A DNA stretch of 64,000 nt from Umezawaea beigongshangensis (lineage in GTDB: Bacteria; Actinomycetota; Actinomycetes; Mycobacteriales; Pseudonocardiaceae), in the NCBI RefSeq assembly GCF_016464305.1, contig NZ_JAEIOJ010000009.1, positions 124,001 to 188,000 on the forward strand, given 5' to 3'. The position numbers were made by a program, and so were the translations under genes. Below the pieces are notes generated by a model, which worked only from the letters and a program-made list of their open reading frames with translations, did not search any database and was not told the DNA's origin. Shown here one piece after another: positions 16,666 to 26,300 of this stretch (within the stretch, counting starts at the first letter, position 1; each line of letters begins with the position of its first letter).

Positions 16666-19600
16666 TCGCCGTGGTCGGAGCGGCGTGCCGCTTCCCCGGC
16701 GCCGCGGACGCGGAGGCGTACTGGGACCTGCTGATCGACGGGCGCAGCGGCCTGACCCGTCTGTCCGAGGAGGACATGCGGGCCGCGGGCACGCCGCCGG
16801 AGGTGCTGCGCTCCCCCGGACTGGTGCCGGTGGCCGGCCTGATCGCCGGACAGGACCTGTTCGACCCGGAGCCCTTCGGGCTCACCGACGCCGAAGCGGC
16901 GCTGATGGACCCGCAGCAGCGGCTGTTCCTGCGCGCCTGCTGGGAGGCGCTGGAGAACGCCGGGCACGGCGGCGGGCGCGGGGCCGGCACCGTCGGGGTG
17001 TACGCGGGATCGGCGCACAGCGCCTACCTGACGGCGAACCTGCCCGGTCGCTGGGACCCCGCCGGTGGTGGCACCGATCCGGTGGGCAGTCTGCGCACCG
17101 CGATCGCCACCCACGCCGACTACCTGCCGCTGCACGTCGCGCACCGGCTGGACCTGACCGGTCCCGCGGTGTCGGTCGCCACGACCTGCTCCACGTCGCT
17201 GGTGGCCGTGCACACCGCGGCGCAGGCCCTGCTGGCCGAGGAGTGCGACACCGCGCTCGCCGGAGGCGTGTCGCTGATCGTGCCGCAGGGCCGGGGCTAC
17301 GTGCACGTGCCCGACGGCATCTACTCCGCCGACGGTGTCGTGCGGCCGTACTCGGCGCGCGGCACCGGGATCGTGTACTCCCAGGGCGTCGGCGCGGTGG
17401 TGCTGCGGCGGCTGGAGGACGCGCTCGCCGACGGCGATCCGGTGCTGGCCGTGCTGCGCGGTTCGGCGGTGAGCAACGACGGCGCGGACCGGGCCGGGTT
17501 CACCGCGCCGTCGCCGCGCGGGCAGGCCAGGGCCATCGCCGAGGCGCAGGCCGTCGCGGGGGTGGCCCCGCGCGCGGTCGGCTACGTCGAGGGCCACGGC
17601 ACCGCCACGGCGCTGGGCGACCCGGTCGAGGTGGCCGCGCTGCGGACGGTGTTCGGCTCGGCGGAGCGGCCGTGGTGCGGCCTGGGTTCGGTGAAGGGCA
17701 ACATCGGCCACGCCAACAGCGCCGCCGGCGTCGCCTCGCTGATCAAGACCGTGCTGGCGCTGTCGCGCGGTTCGGTGCCGCCGTCGCTGCACGCCGAGCC
17801 GCTCAACCCCGCGCTGGGTCTGGAGGGCTCTCCGTTCGAGGTGGTCACCACCGCGCGCCCGTGGTCGCCGGACGCGCCGTTCGCCGGGGTGAGCTCCTTC
17901 GGCATCGGCGGCACGAACTGCCACGTCGTGCTCGGTCCTCCGCCCGCGCCTCGGCCGGTGTCCCCCGACCCCCGGCCGCAGGTGCTGGTGGTGTCCGGGC
18001 GCGGTGACGACGCGGCCCGCGGCGCGGCCCTCGCCCTGGCCGACCACGTCGAGGGTGTCGGGCCGGACGTTCTGGCCGATCTGGCGCACACCCTCGACGT
18101 CGGCCGGGTGCACCAGCGGCGGCGGGTGGCCGTCGTCGCCTCGCCCGAGGACCCCGCGGCGGCGGCGCGGACGCTGCGCACCGCGGTGCCGGTGCCCGTG
18201 ACGGCACCGGCCCCGCGGGTGGTGTTCGCCTTCCCCGGCGCCGGGAGCCAGTACGGCGGCATGGGCGGCGGGCTCTACGAGCGCGAGCCGGTGTTCGCCG
18301 AGGCGGTGGACGAGTGCGCCGCCCTGCTGCGGCCGCTGCTGGGCGTGGACGTGCGCGAGGTGGTGCGCGGGACGGCGGCGGAGCACCGGGTGCGCGACGC
18401 GGCCCTCGGGCTGCCCGCGCTGTTCACCGTCTCGCTGGCGACGGCGCGGCTGCTCGCGGCGTGGGGCGTGCGGCCGGACGCGGTGCTGGGGCACAGCCTC
18501 GGCGAGTACACCGCGGCGGTCGTGGCCGGTGGCCTGGAACTGCGGGACGCCGCACGACTGGTGGCGGTGCGCTGCACGGAGGTGTCGCGGGTCGCCGGGA
18601 ACGGGGCGATGCTGTCGCTGGACCTGGGCGCGGACGAGGTGCGGACGCTGCTGGGCGGGCACCCGCTGGTGGACCTGGCCGTGGTCAACGGCCCGCGGGC
18701 GAGCGTGGTGTCGGGACCGTCGGACGCCGTGGCGGGACTGGCGGCCGAGGCACGCCGTGCCGGGGTGCGGTGCCGGGAGCTGCGGGTGGACGCGGCGCTG
18801 CACTCGCGCCTGGTGGACCCGGCGGTGCCCGCCGTGCGGCGCGCGGCGGCGGGCCTGCCCGCCCCGGTGCCGACGGCGACCGTGGTGAGCACGCTGACCG
18901 GCGGGCCCGTGCTCGCCGAGCTGGCCACCGCCGAGCACTGGGCGCGGCAACTGCGGGAACCCGTGCGGTTCTCCGAGGCGCTGCGTGCCGCCGTGGGCGC
19001 AGGACCGTCCCTGCTGGTGCAGGTGGGGCCGGGTGCGGCGCTGGTGTCGCTGGCCCGCTCCCACGCCCTGCCCGGTCTGGTGGACTCGGTGGGGACCCTC
19101 GATCACGAGCGGCGCGCCGAGGAGCCGGTGACGGTGCGCGAGGCGGTGGCGCGGCTGTGGGCGCGCGGCGCGGACGTGGCGCTGCCCGGCGAGCCGGGTG
19201 CGCGCCGCAGGGTCGCCGCGCCGGGCTACGCGTTCCAGGAGCGGCGGCTGTGGATCGACCCGCCCGCCGAGGACCGTCCGGTCCCCCGCGACCTGCTGCT
19301 GCACCGGCCGCGCTGGCAGCGGGTGCCCGTGCTGCCCGCGCGCGTGCCGCGGGGCCGGTTCGCGCTCGTGCGCGTCGGCGGGGACGTCGCGGTGCACGAC
19401 GCGCTGCGCGCCGCGACGACGTGGACCGAGCTGTCCGACGTGGACGGCCCGTCGCTGGACGGGCTGCTGGTGCTCGCCGGTGGCGACGACGTCGCCGCCG
19501 TGGTGCGCGACTGCGCGGAGCTGGCGCGGACGCTGACCGAGCGCGGCGTGCGCCCGGCGGTGCTGCTGACCGCCGCGGCCGGAGCGGACGCGGTGGAGAG

Positions 19601-22600
19601 CGCCGACCGGCCGAACCCGGCGGCGACGGCGGCGAAGGCGCTGACCCGCGTGCTGGCGCAGGAGCAGCGCGTCGCCCGGTGGCGCACCGCCGACACCGGG
19701 CCGCTGGCCCCGGCCGAGGCGGCCGCGGCGCTGCTGGCCGAGCTGGCCGACCTCGCCGGAGGTGGCGAGGTCGGCGAGGTCGCGCCGCGCGGGCGGGTGC
19801 GGTGGCAGCGGGAGGTCGTCCCGCACGCCCCCGATCCGGCCGAGCCGGTGACCCTGCGCGGCGGGTGGGCGGTCGTGGCGGGCGGGCTCGGCGACGTCGG
19901 CCTCGTCGTGGCCGCTCACCTGGCGCGGGCGGGAGCACGGGTCGTGGTGACCTCGCGACGCCCGGTCTCCGACGTGCCGCACGCCCGGCGGGCGCTGGCG
20001 GCGCTGGCGGGCGACGGCTGCGACATCACCACCCGCGTCCTGGACGCGGCCGACCCCGCCGGGTGGGAGCGGCTGCTGGTCGAACTGGCGGGAAGCGCGC
20101 CCGTGGCGGTCGTGGTGCACGCGGCCGGTGCCGCCGCCACGGCCGGGACGCACCCGCTGCGGGTCACCGGCGCCGAGCAGGTGGCCCGGCAGCTGCACGG
20201 CAAGGCCGGTGGCGCGGTGGCGCTGCGCGAGGCGGTGCGGCGGCTGCCCGCGTCGGCCCGCCCGGCGTCGGTGCTGCTGATGTCCTCGGCGGCCGTGCTG
20301 GTCGGCGGGATCGGCACCGGCGCCTACGCCGCTGCCAACGCCGTGCTCGACGCGACCGCCGAGGCCGCGGACGACGACACCGCGACCCGCTGGACGAGCG
20401 TGGTCTGGGACGGCTGGAAGGTCGGCCCCGGCGGCGACGAGCGCACGGTCGTGCTGCGCGACGCCCTCGACGCGGCGACCGGCGCGTCCGCTCTGGAGCG
20501 CGTGCTCGCGCTGCACCGCGACGGCCGCGCCGAGTCGGTGGTGGCGGTGTCGCGCACCGACCTGCGCGCCCGCTCCACCGCACCCGTCCCCGTCGGCGAC
20601 GAGCCGGGCGAGGGCGACGAGCTCACCGATCCGGTGCAGCGGCGGATCGCCGCGCTGTGGAGCGAGCTGTTCGGCGTGCCGGTGCGTTCGGCCGACGCGG
20701 ACTTCTTCGCCCTGGGCGGGCACTCGCTGCTGGCGACCGGCATGCTCACCTCGCTGGGCCGCGAGCACGACGCCGACCTGCGACTGCGGGACCTGCTCGA
20801 CGCGCCGACCGTGGGAGCGCTGGCCGGGCTGGTGCGCGAGCGGGCGGGTGGGAGCGCGTCCGCGCCCGTCACCACCGCCGCCGTCCCGGCCGCCGAGGTG
20901 AGCTCCTGGCCGCTGACGCGCGTGCAGCACGCCTACTGGGTGGGGCGCGACGGCGGCTACCGGTGGGGTGACGTGCCCTGCCACTTCTACCTGGAGCACG
21001 ACTGCGCCGAGCTGGACGTGGCGCGTCACGAGGAGGCGTGGAACCGGGTCGTCGCCCGGCACCCGTCGCTGCGGGCGGTCGTCGACGCGCAGGGCAGCAT
21101 GACGGTGCTCCCCGAGGTCCCCCGCTACCGGATCAGGGTGCACGACCTGCGCGAGGTCGGCGAGGCCGAGCGGGAGCGACGGCTGGCATCGCTGCGCGAG
21201 CGGGTGTCCCGCAAGCCGGGACCGTCCGACCGGTGGCCGCTGTTCCAGGTGCGGGCGGCGCTGCTGCCGCACGGGCGGGTGCGGTTGTTCACCGGCGTGG
21301 ACGTGCTGGTGTGCGACGCCGCGAGCTGGGGCGTGATCGACCGCGAGCTGCGTCACCACCACCTGAACCCCGACGTCGACCTCCCTCCGGTGGGGGTGCA
21401 CCCGGCGGAGTGCGTGCGCGCCCTGGAGGAGCGCCGCGACGGCCCCGCGGGACAGCGGGCCGCCACCTACTGGCGGGAGCGGCTGGCCGAGCTCCCCGCC
21501 GCTCCCGCCCTGCCGCTGGACGACGCCGCGGACGCGCCCCGGTTCCAGCGGCACGCGGCGGTGCTCGACGCGCCGCGCTGGCGGGCGCTGCGCGAGACCG
21601 CCGCCCGCCACCGGGTCACCCCGACGGCGGTGCTGCTGACCGTCTACGCCGACGTGCTGGCGGCGTGGAGCGGCCAGGACTCGTTCTCCGTGGTGCTGAC
21701 GCTGTTCGACCGGCCCGACGTGCACCCGGACGTGGCGCACGTGGTCGGCGACTTCACCTCGCTGGTGCTGCACGCCGTGGACCGCTCCCCGGCGGAGTCC
21801 TTCGCCGAGCGGGTGCGCCGCACGCAGCGGCGGTTGTTCGACGACCTGGACCACCGGGAGTTCTCGGCGCTGGAGGTGCTGGCCGAGCGGTCGGCCGCCG
21901 CCGGTGAGCTGGTGTCGGTGCCGGTGGTGTTCACCAGCGCACTCGGCCTGTCCGGCGAGGACCACGATCCGGCCTGGGCCGGCGAGCGGGTGGCCGCGCT
22001 GAGCCAGACCCCGCAGACGCTGCTGGACCACCAGGTGCTGGAGGAGCACGGAGAGCTGCACCTGCAGTGGGACGCGCTGCACCCGGTGCTGCCGCCCGAT
22101 CGGGTGCGCGCCGCCGTGGCCGAGCACGCCGAGCGGGTGCGGCTGCTGGCCGACGACCCGGACGCGTGGGGCTCTACCGCGGAGTCCGGAGTGGACGACG
22201 GGTCCGAGGAGTCCGGAGTGGACGACGAGGACGTGGCGGTGCTGCTGCGGGCCGGCACGGGCCGGCGGACGCTGTTCCTGCTGCACCCCTCCGGCGGCGA
22301 CGTGCTGTGCTACGCCGACCTGGCGCGGCGGCTCGACCCCGCGGTGTCGGTGGTGGCGCTGACCGATCCCGGTCTGTCCGGCGCCGGCGCACCGGAGAGC
22401 GTGACCGGACTGGCGCGGCTGTACGCGGGGGTGGTGCGGCGGTACCAGCCGTCCGGGCCGTACCTGCTGGGCGGCTGGTCGATGGGCGGCGACCTCGCCC
22501 ACGAGGTCGCCCGCGTCCTGCACGAGCAGGGGCTGCGCACCGCGGCGCTGGTGCTGCTGGACTCCCACGACCCGTCGCTGATCACCGCGACGCCGGGAGA

Positions 22601-23084
22601 GGCGGAGCTGGCTCGGCGCTACCTGGCGTCGCTGGAGGGCTACCTCGACGTCGACCTCGGCTCGCGGGAGCGCACGACGGGGCACGTCGACGGCGCGCTG
22701 CAGCGCGAGGTCGACGACGCGCTGACCTCGCACGGCCTGCTGCGTCCCGGCGACACCGCCGCCACCCGCCTGGAGGTGTTCGCCCGGCACCTGCGCGGCC
22801 TGGCCGAGCACACCCCGCGCCCGCTGCCCGACCCGAGCACGCGTGCCCTGGTCGTGCGAGCGGCGCGCACCTCGCCCCGCAACTCCGGCATCGGCATGGG
22901 CGTGGACGACGTGCCCGCCGGAGTGCCCGACCTGGGCTGGTCGGCCCACCTGGCCGGGCCGGTGCGCCTGGCCGCGGTCGACGCCCACCACTACTCGCTG
23001 CTGCGCGGCGACGCCGTGTCCGCGATCGCGGACCTGGTCGACGCGCTGCTGCACCGCACGGACGACGAGAGGCACACCCCGTGA
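16662..23084 (+). CDS. Hybrid PKS/NRPS: KS-AT-KR-ACP-Cy-TE, 2140 aa
   Basis: The ketosynthase has active Cys176 in SVATTCSTSL, with HGTATALGDPVEV and KGNIGHANSAAG. The acyltransferase has Ser612 in LGHSLGEYTA and a later ALHS motif that suggests malonyl-CoA. The ketoreductase shows VVAGGLGDVGLVVA and catalytic Tyr1222. The ACP carries Ser1355 in LGGHSLL. The Cy domain has an intact DVLVCDAAS (D1547, D1552, S1555). The thioesterase has Ser1940 in GGWSMGG and a C-terminal DAHHYSLL His. The architecture is that of yersiniabactin HMWP1 without its two internal methyltransferases and without the PCP before the TE. Between Cy and TE is an acidic linker in which ESGVDD occurs twice (22189-22225). 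It probably extends an acyl-thiazoline with malonate, reduces it, adds a last ring and releases the product. Confidence 0.92.
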   Translation: MIAVVGAACRFPGAADAEAYWDLLIDGRSGLTRLSEEDMRAAGTPPEVLRSPGLVPVAGLIAGQDLFDPEPFGLTDAEAALMDPQQRLFLRACWEALENAGHGGGRGAGTVGVYAGSAHSAYLTANLPGRWDPAGGGTDPVGSLRTAIATHADYLPLHVAHRLDLTGPAVSVATTCSTSLVAVHTAAQALLAEECDTALAGGVSLIVPQGRGYVHVPDGIYSADGVVRPYSARGTGIVYSQGVGAVVLRRLEDALADGDPVLAVLRGSAVSNDGADRAGFTAPSPRGQARAIAEAQAVAGVAPRAVGYVEGHGTATALGDPVEVAALRTVFGSAERPWCGLGSVKGNIGHANSAAGVASLIKTVLALSRGSVPPSLHAEPLNPALGLEGSPFEVVTTARPWSPDAPFAGVSSFGIGGTNCHVVLGPPPAPRPVSPDPRPQVLVVSGRGDDAARGAALALADHVEGVGPDVLADLAHTLDVGRVHQRRRVAVVASPEDPAAAARTLRTAVPVPVTAPAPRVVFAFPGAGSQYGGMGGGLYEREPVFAEAVDECAALLRPLLGVDVREVVRGTAAEHRVRDAALGLPALFTVSLATARLLAAWGVRPDAVLGHSLGEYTAAVVAGGLELRDAARLVAVRCTEVSRVAGNGAMLSLDLGADEVRTLLGGHPLVDLAVVNGPRASVVSGPSDAVAGLAAEARRAGVRCRELRVDAALHSRLVDPAVPAVRRAAAGLPAPVPTATVVSTLTGGPVLAELATAEHWARQLREPVRFSEALRAAVGAGPSLLVQVGPGAALVSLARSHALPGLVDSVGTLDHERRAEEPVTVREAVARLWARGADVALPGEPGARRRVAAPGYAFQERRLWIDPPAEDRPVPRDLLLHRPRWQRVPVLPARVPRGRFALVRVGGDVAVHDALRAATTWTELSDVDGPSLDGLLVLAGGDDVAAVVRDCAELARTLTERGVRPAVLLTAAAGADAVESADRPNPAATAAKALTRVLAQEQRVARWRTADTGPLAPAEAAAALLAELADLAGGGEVGEVAPRGRVRWQREVVPHAPDPAEPVTLRGGWAVVAGGLGDVGLVVAAHLARAGARVVVTSRRPVSDVPHARRALAALAGDGCDITTRVLDAADPAGWERLLVELAGSAPVAVVVHAAGAAATAGTHPLRVTGAEQVARQLHGKAGGAVALREAVRRLPASARPASVLLMSSAAVLVGGIGTGAYAAANAVLDATAEAADDDTATRWTSVVWDGWKVGPGGDERTVVLRDALDAATGASALERVLALHRDGRAESVVAVSRTDLRARSTAPVPVGDEPGEGDELTDPVQRRIAALWSELFGVPVRSADADFFALGGHSLLATGMLTSLGREHDADLRLRDLLDAPTVGALAGLVRERAGGSASAPVTTAAVPAAEVSSWPLTRVQHAYWVGRDGGYRWGDVPCHFYLEHDCAELDVARHEEAWNRVVARHPSLRAVVDAQGSMTVLPEVPRYRIRVHDLREVGEAERERRLASLRERVSRKPGPSDRWPLFQVRAALLPHGRVRLFTGVDVLVCDAASWGVIDRELRHHHLNPDVDLPPVGVHPAECVRALEERRDGPAGQRAATYWRERLAELPAAPALPLDDAADAPRFQRHAAVLDAPRWRALRETAARHRVTPTAVLLTVYADVLAAWSGQDSFSVVLTLFDRPDVHPDVAHVVGDFTSLVLHAVDRSPAESFAERVRRTQRRLFDDLDHREFSALEVLAERSAAAGELVSVPVVFTSALGLSGEDHDPAWAGERVAALSQTPQTLLDHQVLEEHGELHLQWDALHPVLPPDRVRAAVAEHAERVRLLADDPDAWGSTAESGVDDGSEESGVDDEDVAVLLRAGTGRRTLFLLHPSGGDVLCYADLARRLDPAVSVVALTDPGLSGAGAPESVTGLARLYAGVVRRYQPSGPYLLGGWSMGGDLAHEVARVLHEQGLRTAALVLLDSHDPSLITATPGEAELARRYLASLEGYLDVDLGSRERTTGHVDGALQREVDDALTSHGLLRPGDTAATRLEVFARHLRGLAEHTPRPLPDPSTRALVVRAARTSPRNSGIGMGVDDVPAGVPDLGWSAHLAGPVRLAAVDAHHYSLLRGDAVSAIADLVDALLHRTDDERHTP

Positions 23085-24589
23085 GACACCCACTGCGCCG
23101 CGCCGCGACGCTGACCGCCGCCGCACTGACCGCCGCGGCCTGCTCCGCCGGCGCGGACAGCGCGGCACCGGAGCACACCGACGTGCTGCGCTACGCCGCG
23201 GTCGGCGCCGCCGCCACCGCGAGCAACGACCCGCACGGCGGGCTGGGCAACGAGTCGGACGCGATGCGCTTCGCCCTGGTCTACGACGTGCTCACGGTCG
23301 CCGGGCCGGACGGGCGGACCGCGCCGCGGCTGGCCGCGTCGTGGGAGCCCGACGAGAGCCTGACGCACTGGCGCGTCGCGCTGCGCGAGGACGCCCGCTT
23401 CACCGACGGCAGCGCCGTCGACTCCGGCGACGTGCTGTTCTCCCTGCGGCGGATGGCCGACAAGGCCGCCGAGAACTACGGCCGCATGGCGATGTTCGAC
23501 CTCGGCGCCTCCCGCGCCGTCGACGAGCACACCCTGGAACTCGTCACCCGCGCGCCGTTCGCACGGGTGCCGGAGGCGTTGCAGTCGGCCACGTTCGTCG
23601 TGCCCGAGGGCACCACCGACTTCAGCAGCGCCCCGCCCGGCTCCGGCCCCTACCGCATCGCCGGTGGTGATCCGGCCGCCGTCGCGCTGGAGCGCAACGA
23701 CGACTGGTGGGGCGAGCCGGCTCCGACCGGGCGCGTGGAGATCTCCGCGATCGCCGACCCGCAGGCCCGCGCGGACGCGGTGCTGTCCGGGCGCGCCGAC
23801 GTCGCGGGCAGCGTCAGCCCCACCGCCGCCGAGCAGGCGCGCGGCGCGGGCGTGCAGGTGGTGCGCCGCCCCGGTGTCACCGCCTACCCCGTGGTGATGC
23901 GCACCGACCGCGCCCCGTTCGACGACCCGCGGGTGCGGGAGGCGGTGAAGCTGGCCGCCGACCGGCAGCAGCTGCTGGACACCGTGTTCCTCGGCTTCGG
24001 GGAGATCGGCAACGACCTCATCACCCCGGCGGACCCCAGCAGCCCGGACCTGCCGCAGCGGGAGCGCGACCTCGACCGGGCGCGCGCGCTGCTCGCCGAG
24101 GCCGGACGCGGCGACGGACTGTCGGTGGAGCTGGTCACCACCACCGCCTACCCCGGCATGGACGCCTCCGCGACCCTGCTGGCGCAGCAGCTCGGCGAGA
24201 TCGGCATCGACGTGTCGGTGCGGGTCGAACCGCAGGAGACCTACTGGACCTCGGTGTACGCGCAGTCGGACTTCTACGTCAGCTACCTCGGCGGCATCGG
24301 TTTCCTGGACGTGTCGCGGATCGCGCTGCGCGCCGACTCCCCCACCAACGAGACCGCTTGGCGGCGGGCCGACTGGGAGCGCGACCTCGACACCGCGCTG
24401 GCCGACCCCGACCCCGCCTCGTCGGACCGGGCGCTGGGCGAGCTGCAGACGCGGCTGCGCGACGAGGGCGGCTACCTCGTGTGGGGCACGGGCGACGGGC
24501 TCGACCTGGCGCGGCCCGGTGTGAGCGACCTGCCTACTGGTCCGGGGTTCGCCCGGCTGTTCGTCGACCGGGTGCGGGTCGGGGCGTGA
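23081..24589 (+). CDS. ABC importer substrate-binding lipoprotein (nickel/peptide family 5), 502 aa
   Basis: The protein starts with a lipoprotein signal: HPLRRAATLTAAALTAAACS, with the modified Cys in LTAAAC. The mature part has the DppA/NikA layout: a YAAVGAAATASNDPHGGLGN opening, LAASWEPDESLTHWRVALRE, DARFTDGSAVDSGDVLFSLR, and GSGPYRIAG. This family captures peptides, nickel and metal-opine chelates at the cell surface. Being translationally coupled to a megasynthase gene (GTGA overlap) and followed by two permeases and an ATPase, it most likely binds the metal-loaded product for re-uptake. Direct metal or peptide binding is the alternative. Confidence 0.9.
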   Translation: MRHPLRRAATLTAAALTAAACSAGADSAAPEHTDVLRYAAVGAAATASNDPHGGLGNESDAMRFALVYDVLTVAGPDGRTAPRLAASWEPDESLTHWRVALREDARFTDGSAVDSGDVLFSLRRMADKAAENYGRMAMFDLGASRAVDEHTLELVTRAPFARVPEALQSATFVVPEGTTDFSSAPPGSGPYRIAGGDPAAVALERNDDWWGEPAPTGRVEISAIADPQARADAVLSGRADVAGSVSPTAAEQARGAGVQVVRRPGVTAYPVVMRTDRAPFDDPRVREAVKLAADRQQLLDTVFLGFGEIGNDLITPADPSSPDLPQRERDLDRARALLAEAGRGDGLSVELVTTTAYPGMDASATLLAQQLGEIGIDVSVRVEPQETYWTSVYAQSDFYVSYLGGIGFLDVSRIALRADSPTNETAWRRADWERDLDTALADPDPASSDRALGELQTRLRDEGGYLVWGTGDGLDLARPGVSDLPTGPGFARLFVDRVRVGA

Positions 24590-25527
24590 CGAGCGCACCG
24601 CCGTTGCGCGCCGGGGTCGCGGTCCTGGCGCGTGCCGGCGCCACGGCGGTGCTGCTGTCGGTCGTGGTGTTCGCGGCCGTGGAGGTGCTGCCCGGTGACG
24701 CCGCGGCGGCGCGCACCGGCGGGCGCGCGGACGCCGCGCGACTGGCGCGGCTGCGCGAGGCCACCGGGCTGGACGACCCGCTGTGGCAGCGGTGGCTGAG
24801 CTGGGCCGCCGGGCTGCTGCGGGGCGACTGGGGCACCTCGCTGCTGACCGACCGGCCGGTGGCCGACCTCGTGCTGCCGCGGCTGGCGGCGACGGCCGTG
24901 CTCACCGGTGCCGCGCTGCTGGTGGCGGTGCCTCTGGTGCTGGCGCTGGCGTGGCTGGTCGGCACGGCGCGGCCGGGGCGCTCGCGCGTCGGCGGCGCGG
25001 TGCTCACGGCGCTGGCGGCGGTGCCGCAGGCGGTGGTGGTCGCGGTGCTGGTGCTCGTGCTGGCCGGGTTGCTCCGGTGGCTGCCCGCGGTGTCGCTGCT
25101 GCCGCCGGGAGTGCCTCCGCTGCGACGCCCCGAGGTGCTGGTGCTGCCAGCGCTGGCCCTGGCGCTGCCGTCGGCGGCGTGGGGCGGTGCGCTGCTGGCG
25201 GGTGTGGTGGCCGACGCGTGCGCCGCGCCGCACGTGCGGGACGCGCGGGTGCGCGGGATGCCGCCGTGGCGGGTGCACCGCGACCACGTGGCGCCGTTCG
25301 TGCTGGCCCCGGCGGTGCGGGTGCTGGCGGCGGTCGCGGCGGGAGCGGTGTCGTCGGCGGCGCTGGTGGAGACGGTGTTCGGCTATCGGGGACTGGGTGA
25401 GCTGCTGGTGGGCGCGGTGGCGGGACGCGACGCGCCCGTGGTGGCGGTGACGGGTCTGCTGGGCGGGCTGGTGGTCGTGGTGGGCGCGGCGGTGGCCGAC
25501 CTGGTGGCGCTGGCGGTGACGCGGTGA
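24586..25527 (+). CDS. ABC importer permease, DppB-type, 313 aa
   Basis: About six transmembrane segments are visible, beginning with a helix at residues 10-30. The soluble loop DDPLWQRWLSWAAGLLRGDW is typical of DppB/NikB proteins, as is WGTSLLTDRPV. The cytoplasmic EAA-like loop that contacts the ATPase is DARVRGMPPWRVHRDHVAPF, and FGYRGLGELLVGAVAGRDAP follows as usual. It overlaps both the lipoprotein gene and the second permease gene by 4 bases. It should form a heterodimer with the DppC-type partner. Confidence 0.9.
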   Translation: MTSAPPLRAGVAVLARAGATAVLLSVVVFAAVEVLPGDAAAARTGGRADAARLARLREATGLDDPLWQRWLSWAAGLLRGDWGTSLLTDRPVADLVLPRLAATAVLTGAALLVAVPLVLALAWLVGTARPGRSRVGGAVLTALAAVPQAVVVAVLVLVLAGLLRWLPAVSLLPPGVPPLRRPEVLVLPALALALPSAAWGGALLAGVVADACAAPHVRDARVRGMPPWRVHRDHVAPFVLAPAVRVLAAVAAGAVSSAALVETVFGYRGLGELLVGAVAGRDAPVVAVTGLLGGLVVVVGAAVADLVALAVTR

Positions 25528-26300
25528 GGCCGGGGGCCGGTGCGGTCGCCGGGGTGGTCGTGGTGGTGGCGGCGCTGAGCGGTGGGCTGGTCGCGCCGCA
25601 CGACCCGGCCGCGGTGGTCGGGACGCCGTTCTCCGTGCCCGGTGGTGCGTTCCCGCTGGGCACGGACGGGCTGGGGCGCGACGTGCTGTCGCGGGTGCTG
25701 GCCGGGGGTGCGCGGCTGGTGCTGCTGGCCCTGGCCGGCGGAGCCGCGGCGACCGCGGCCGGTGTGGTGGTCGGGTTGCTCGCCGGATGGGTCGGCGGGG
25801 TGACCGACCGGCTGCTGACCGCGGCGCTGGACCTGCTCGCGGCACTGCCGCTGCTGCTGGTCGCGCTGGTGCTGGCGGTCGCGGTGCCCGGTGGCGCGGC
25901 GGTCGTGGTGGCCGCCGTCGCCGGAGGCGCGCCGCTGACCGCGCGCGTGGTGCGCGACGCGGCGAGCCGCTTCCGCGGCAGCGGCTGGGTCGAGGCGGCC
26001 CGCGGGCGCGGGGAGAGCACGGGTGCGGTGCTGGTGCGCGAACTCGCGCCCGCGCTGGGCCCGCTGGTCGCGGCGGACGCGGCGCTGCGGTTCGTGCTCG
26101 GGCTGCAACTGGCCTGCACGGTGGCGCTGCTGGGCTTCGGGCCGCAGCCGCCCTCGCCGGACTGGGCGCTGATGCTGCGGGAGAACCTGCCCGGCGCGGC
26201 GCTGAACCCCGCGGGTGTCGCCGCGCCCGCCGCGGCGCTGGTGCTGCTGGCGTGCGGGGTGGCGTGGTCGGCGCTGTCCCGGCGCGGGGTGGCGGGATGA
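25524..26300 (+). CDS. ABC importer permease, DppC-type, 258 aa
   Basis: The periplasmic-side motif FPLGTDGLGRDVLSRVLAGG is the hallmark of DppC/NikC permeases. About five hydrophobic segments follow, and the EAA-like loop is WVEAARGRGESTGAVLVREL. The end LLGFGPQPPSPDWALMLREN is also typical. At 258 residues it is shorter than the usual roughly 290, with little N-terminal cytoplasmic tail. The GTG at 25524 and the ATPase ATG at 26297 both use 4-base overlaps. Confidence 0.9.
   Translation: MRPGAGAVAGVVVVVAALSGGLVAPHDPAAVVGTPFSVPGGAFPLGTDGLGRDVLSRVLAGGARLVLLALAGGAAATAAGVVVGLLAGWVGGVTDRLLTAALDLLAALPLLLVALVLAVAVPGGAAVVVAAVAGGAPLTARVVRDAASRFRGSGWVEAARGRGESTGAVLVRELAPALGPLVAADAALRFVLGLQLACTVALLGFGPQPPSPDWALMLRENLPGAALNPAGVAAPAAALVLLACGVAWSALSRRGVAG

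Noticed and set aside
15993-23168. 2391-codon minus-strand open frame opposite the hybrid synthase
   Set aside because: Same reason: antisense low-complexity translation; the real gene is on the plus strand.
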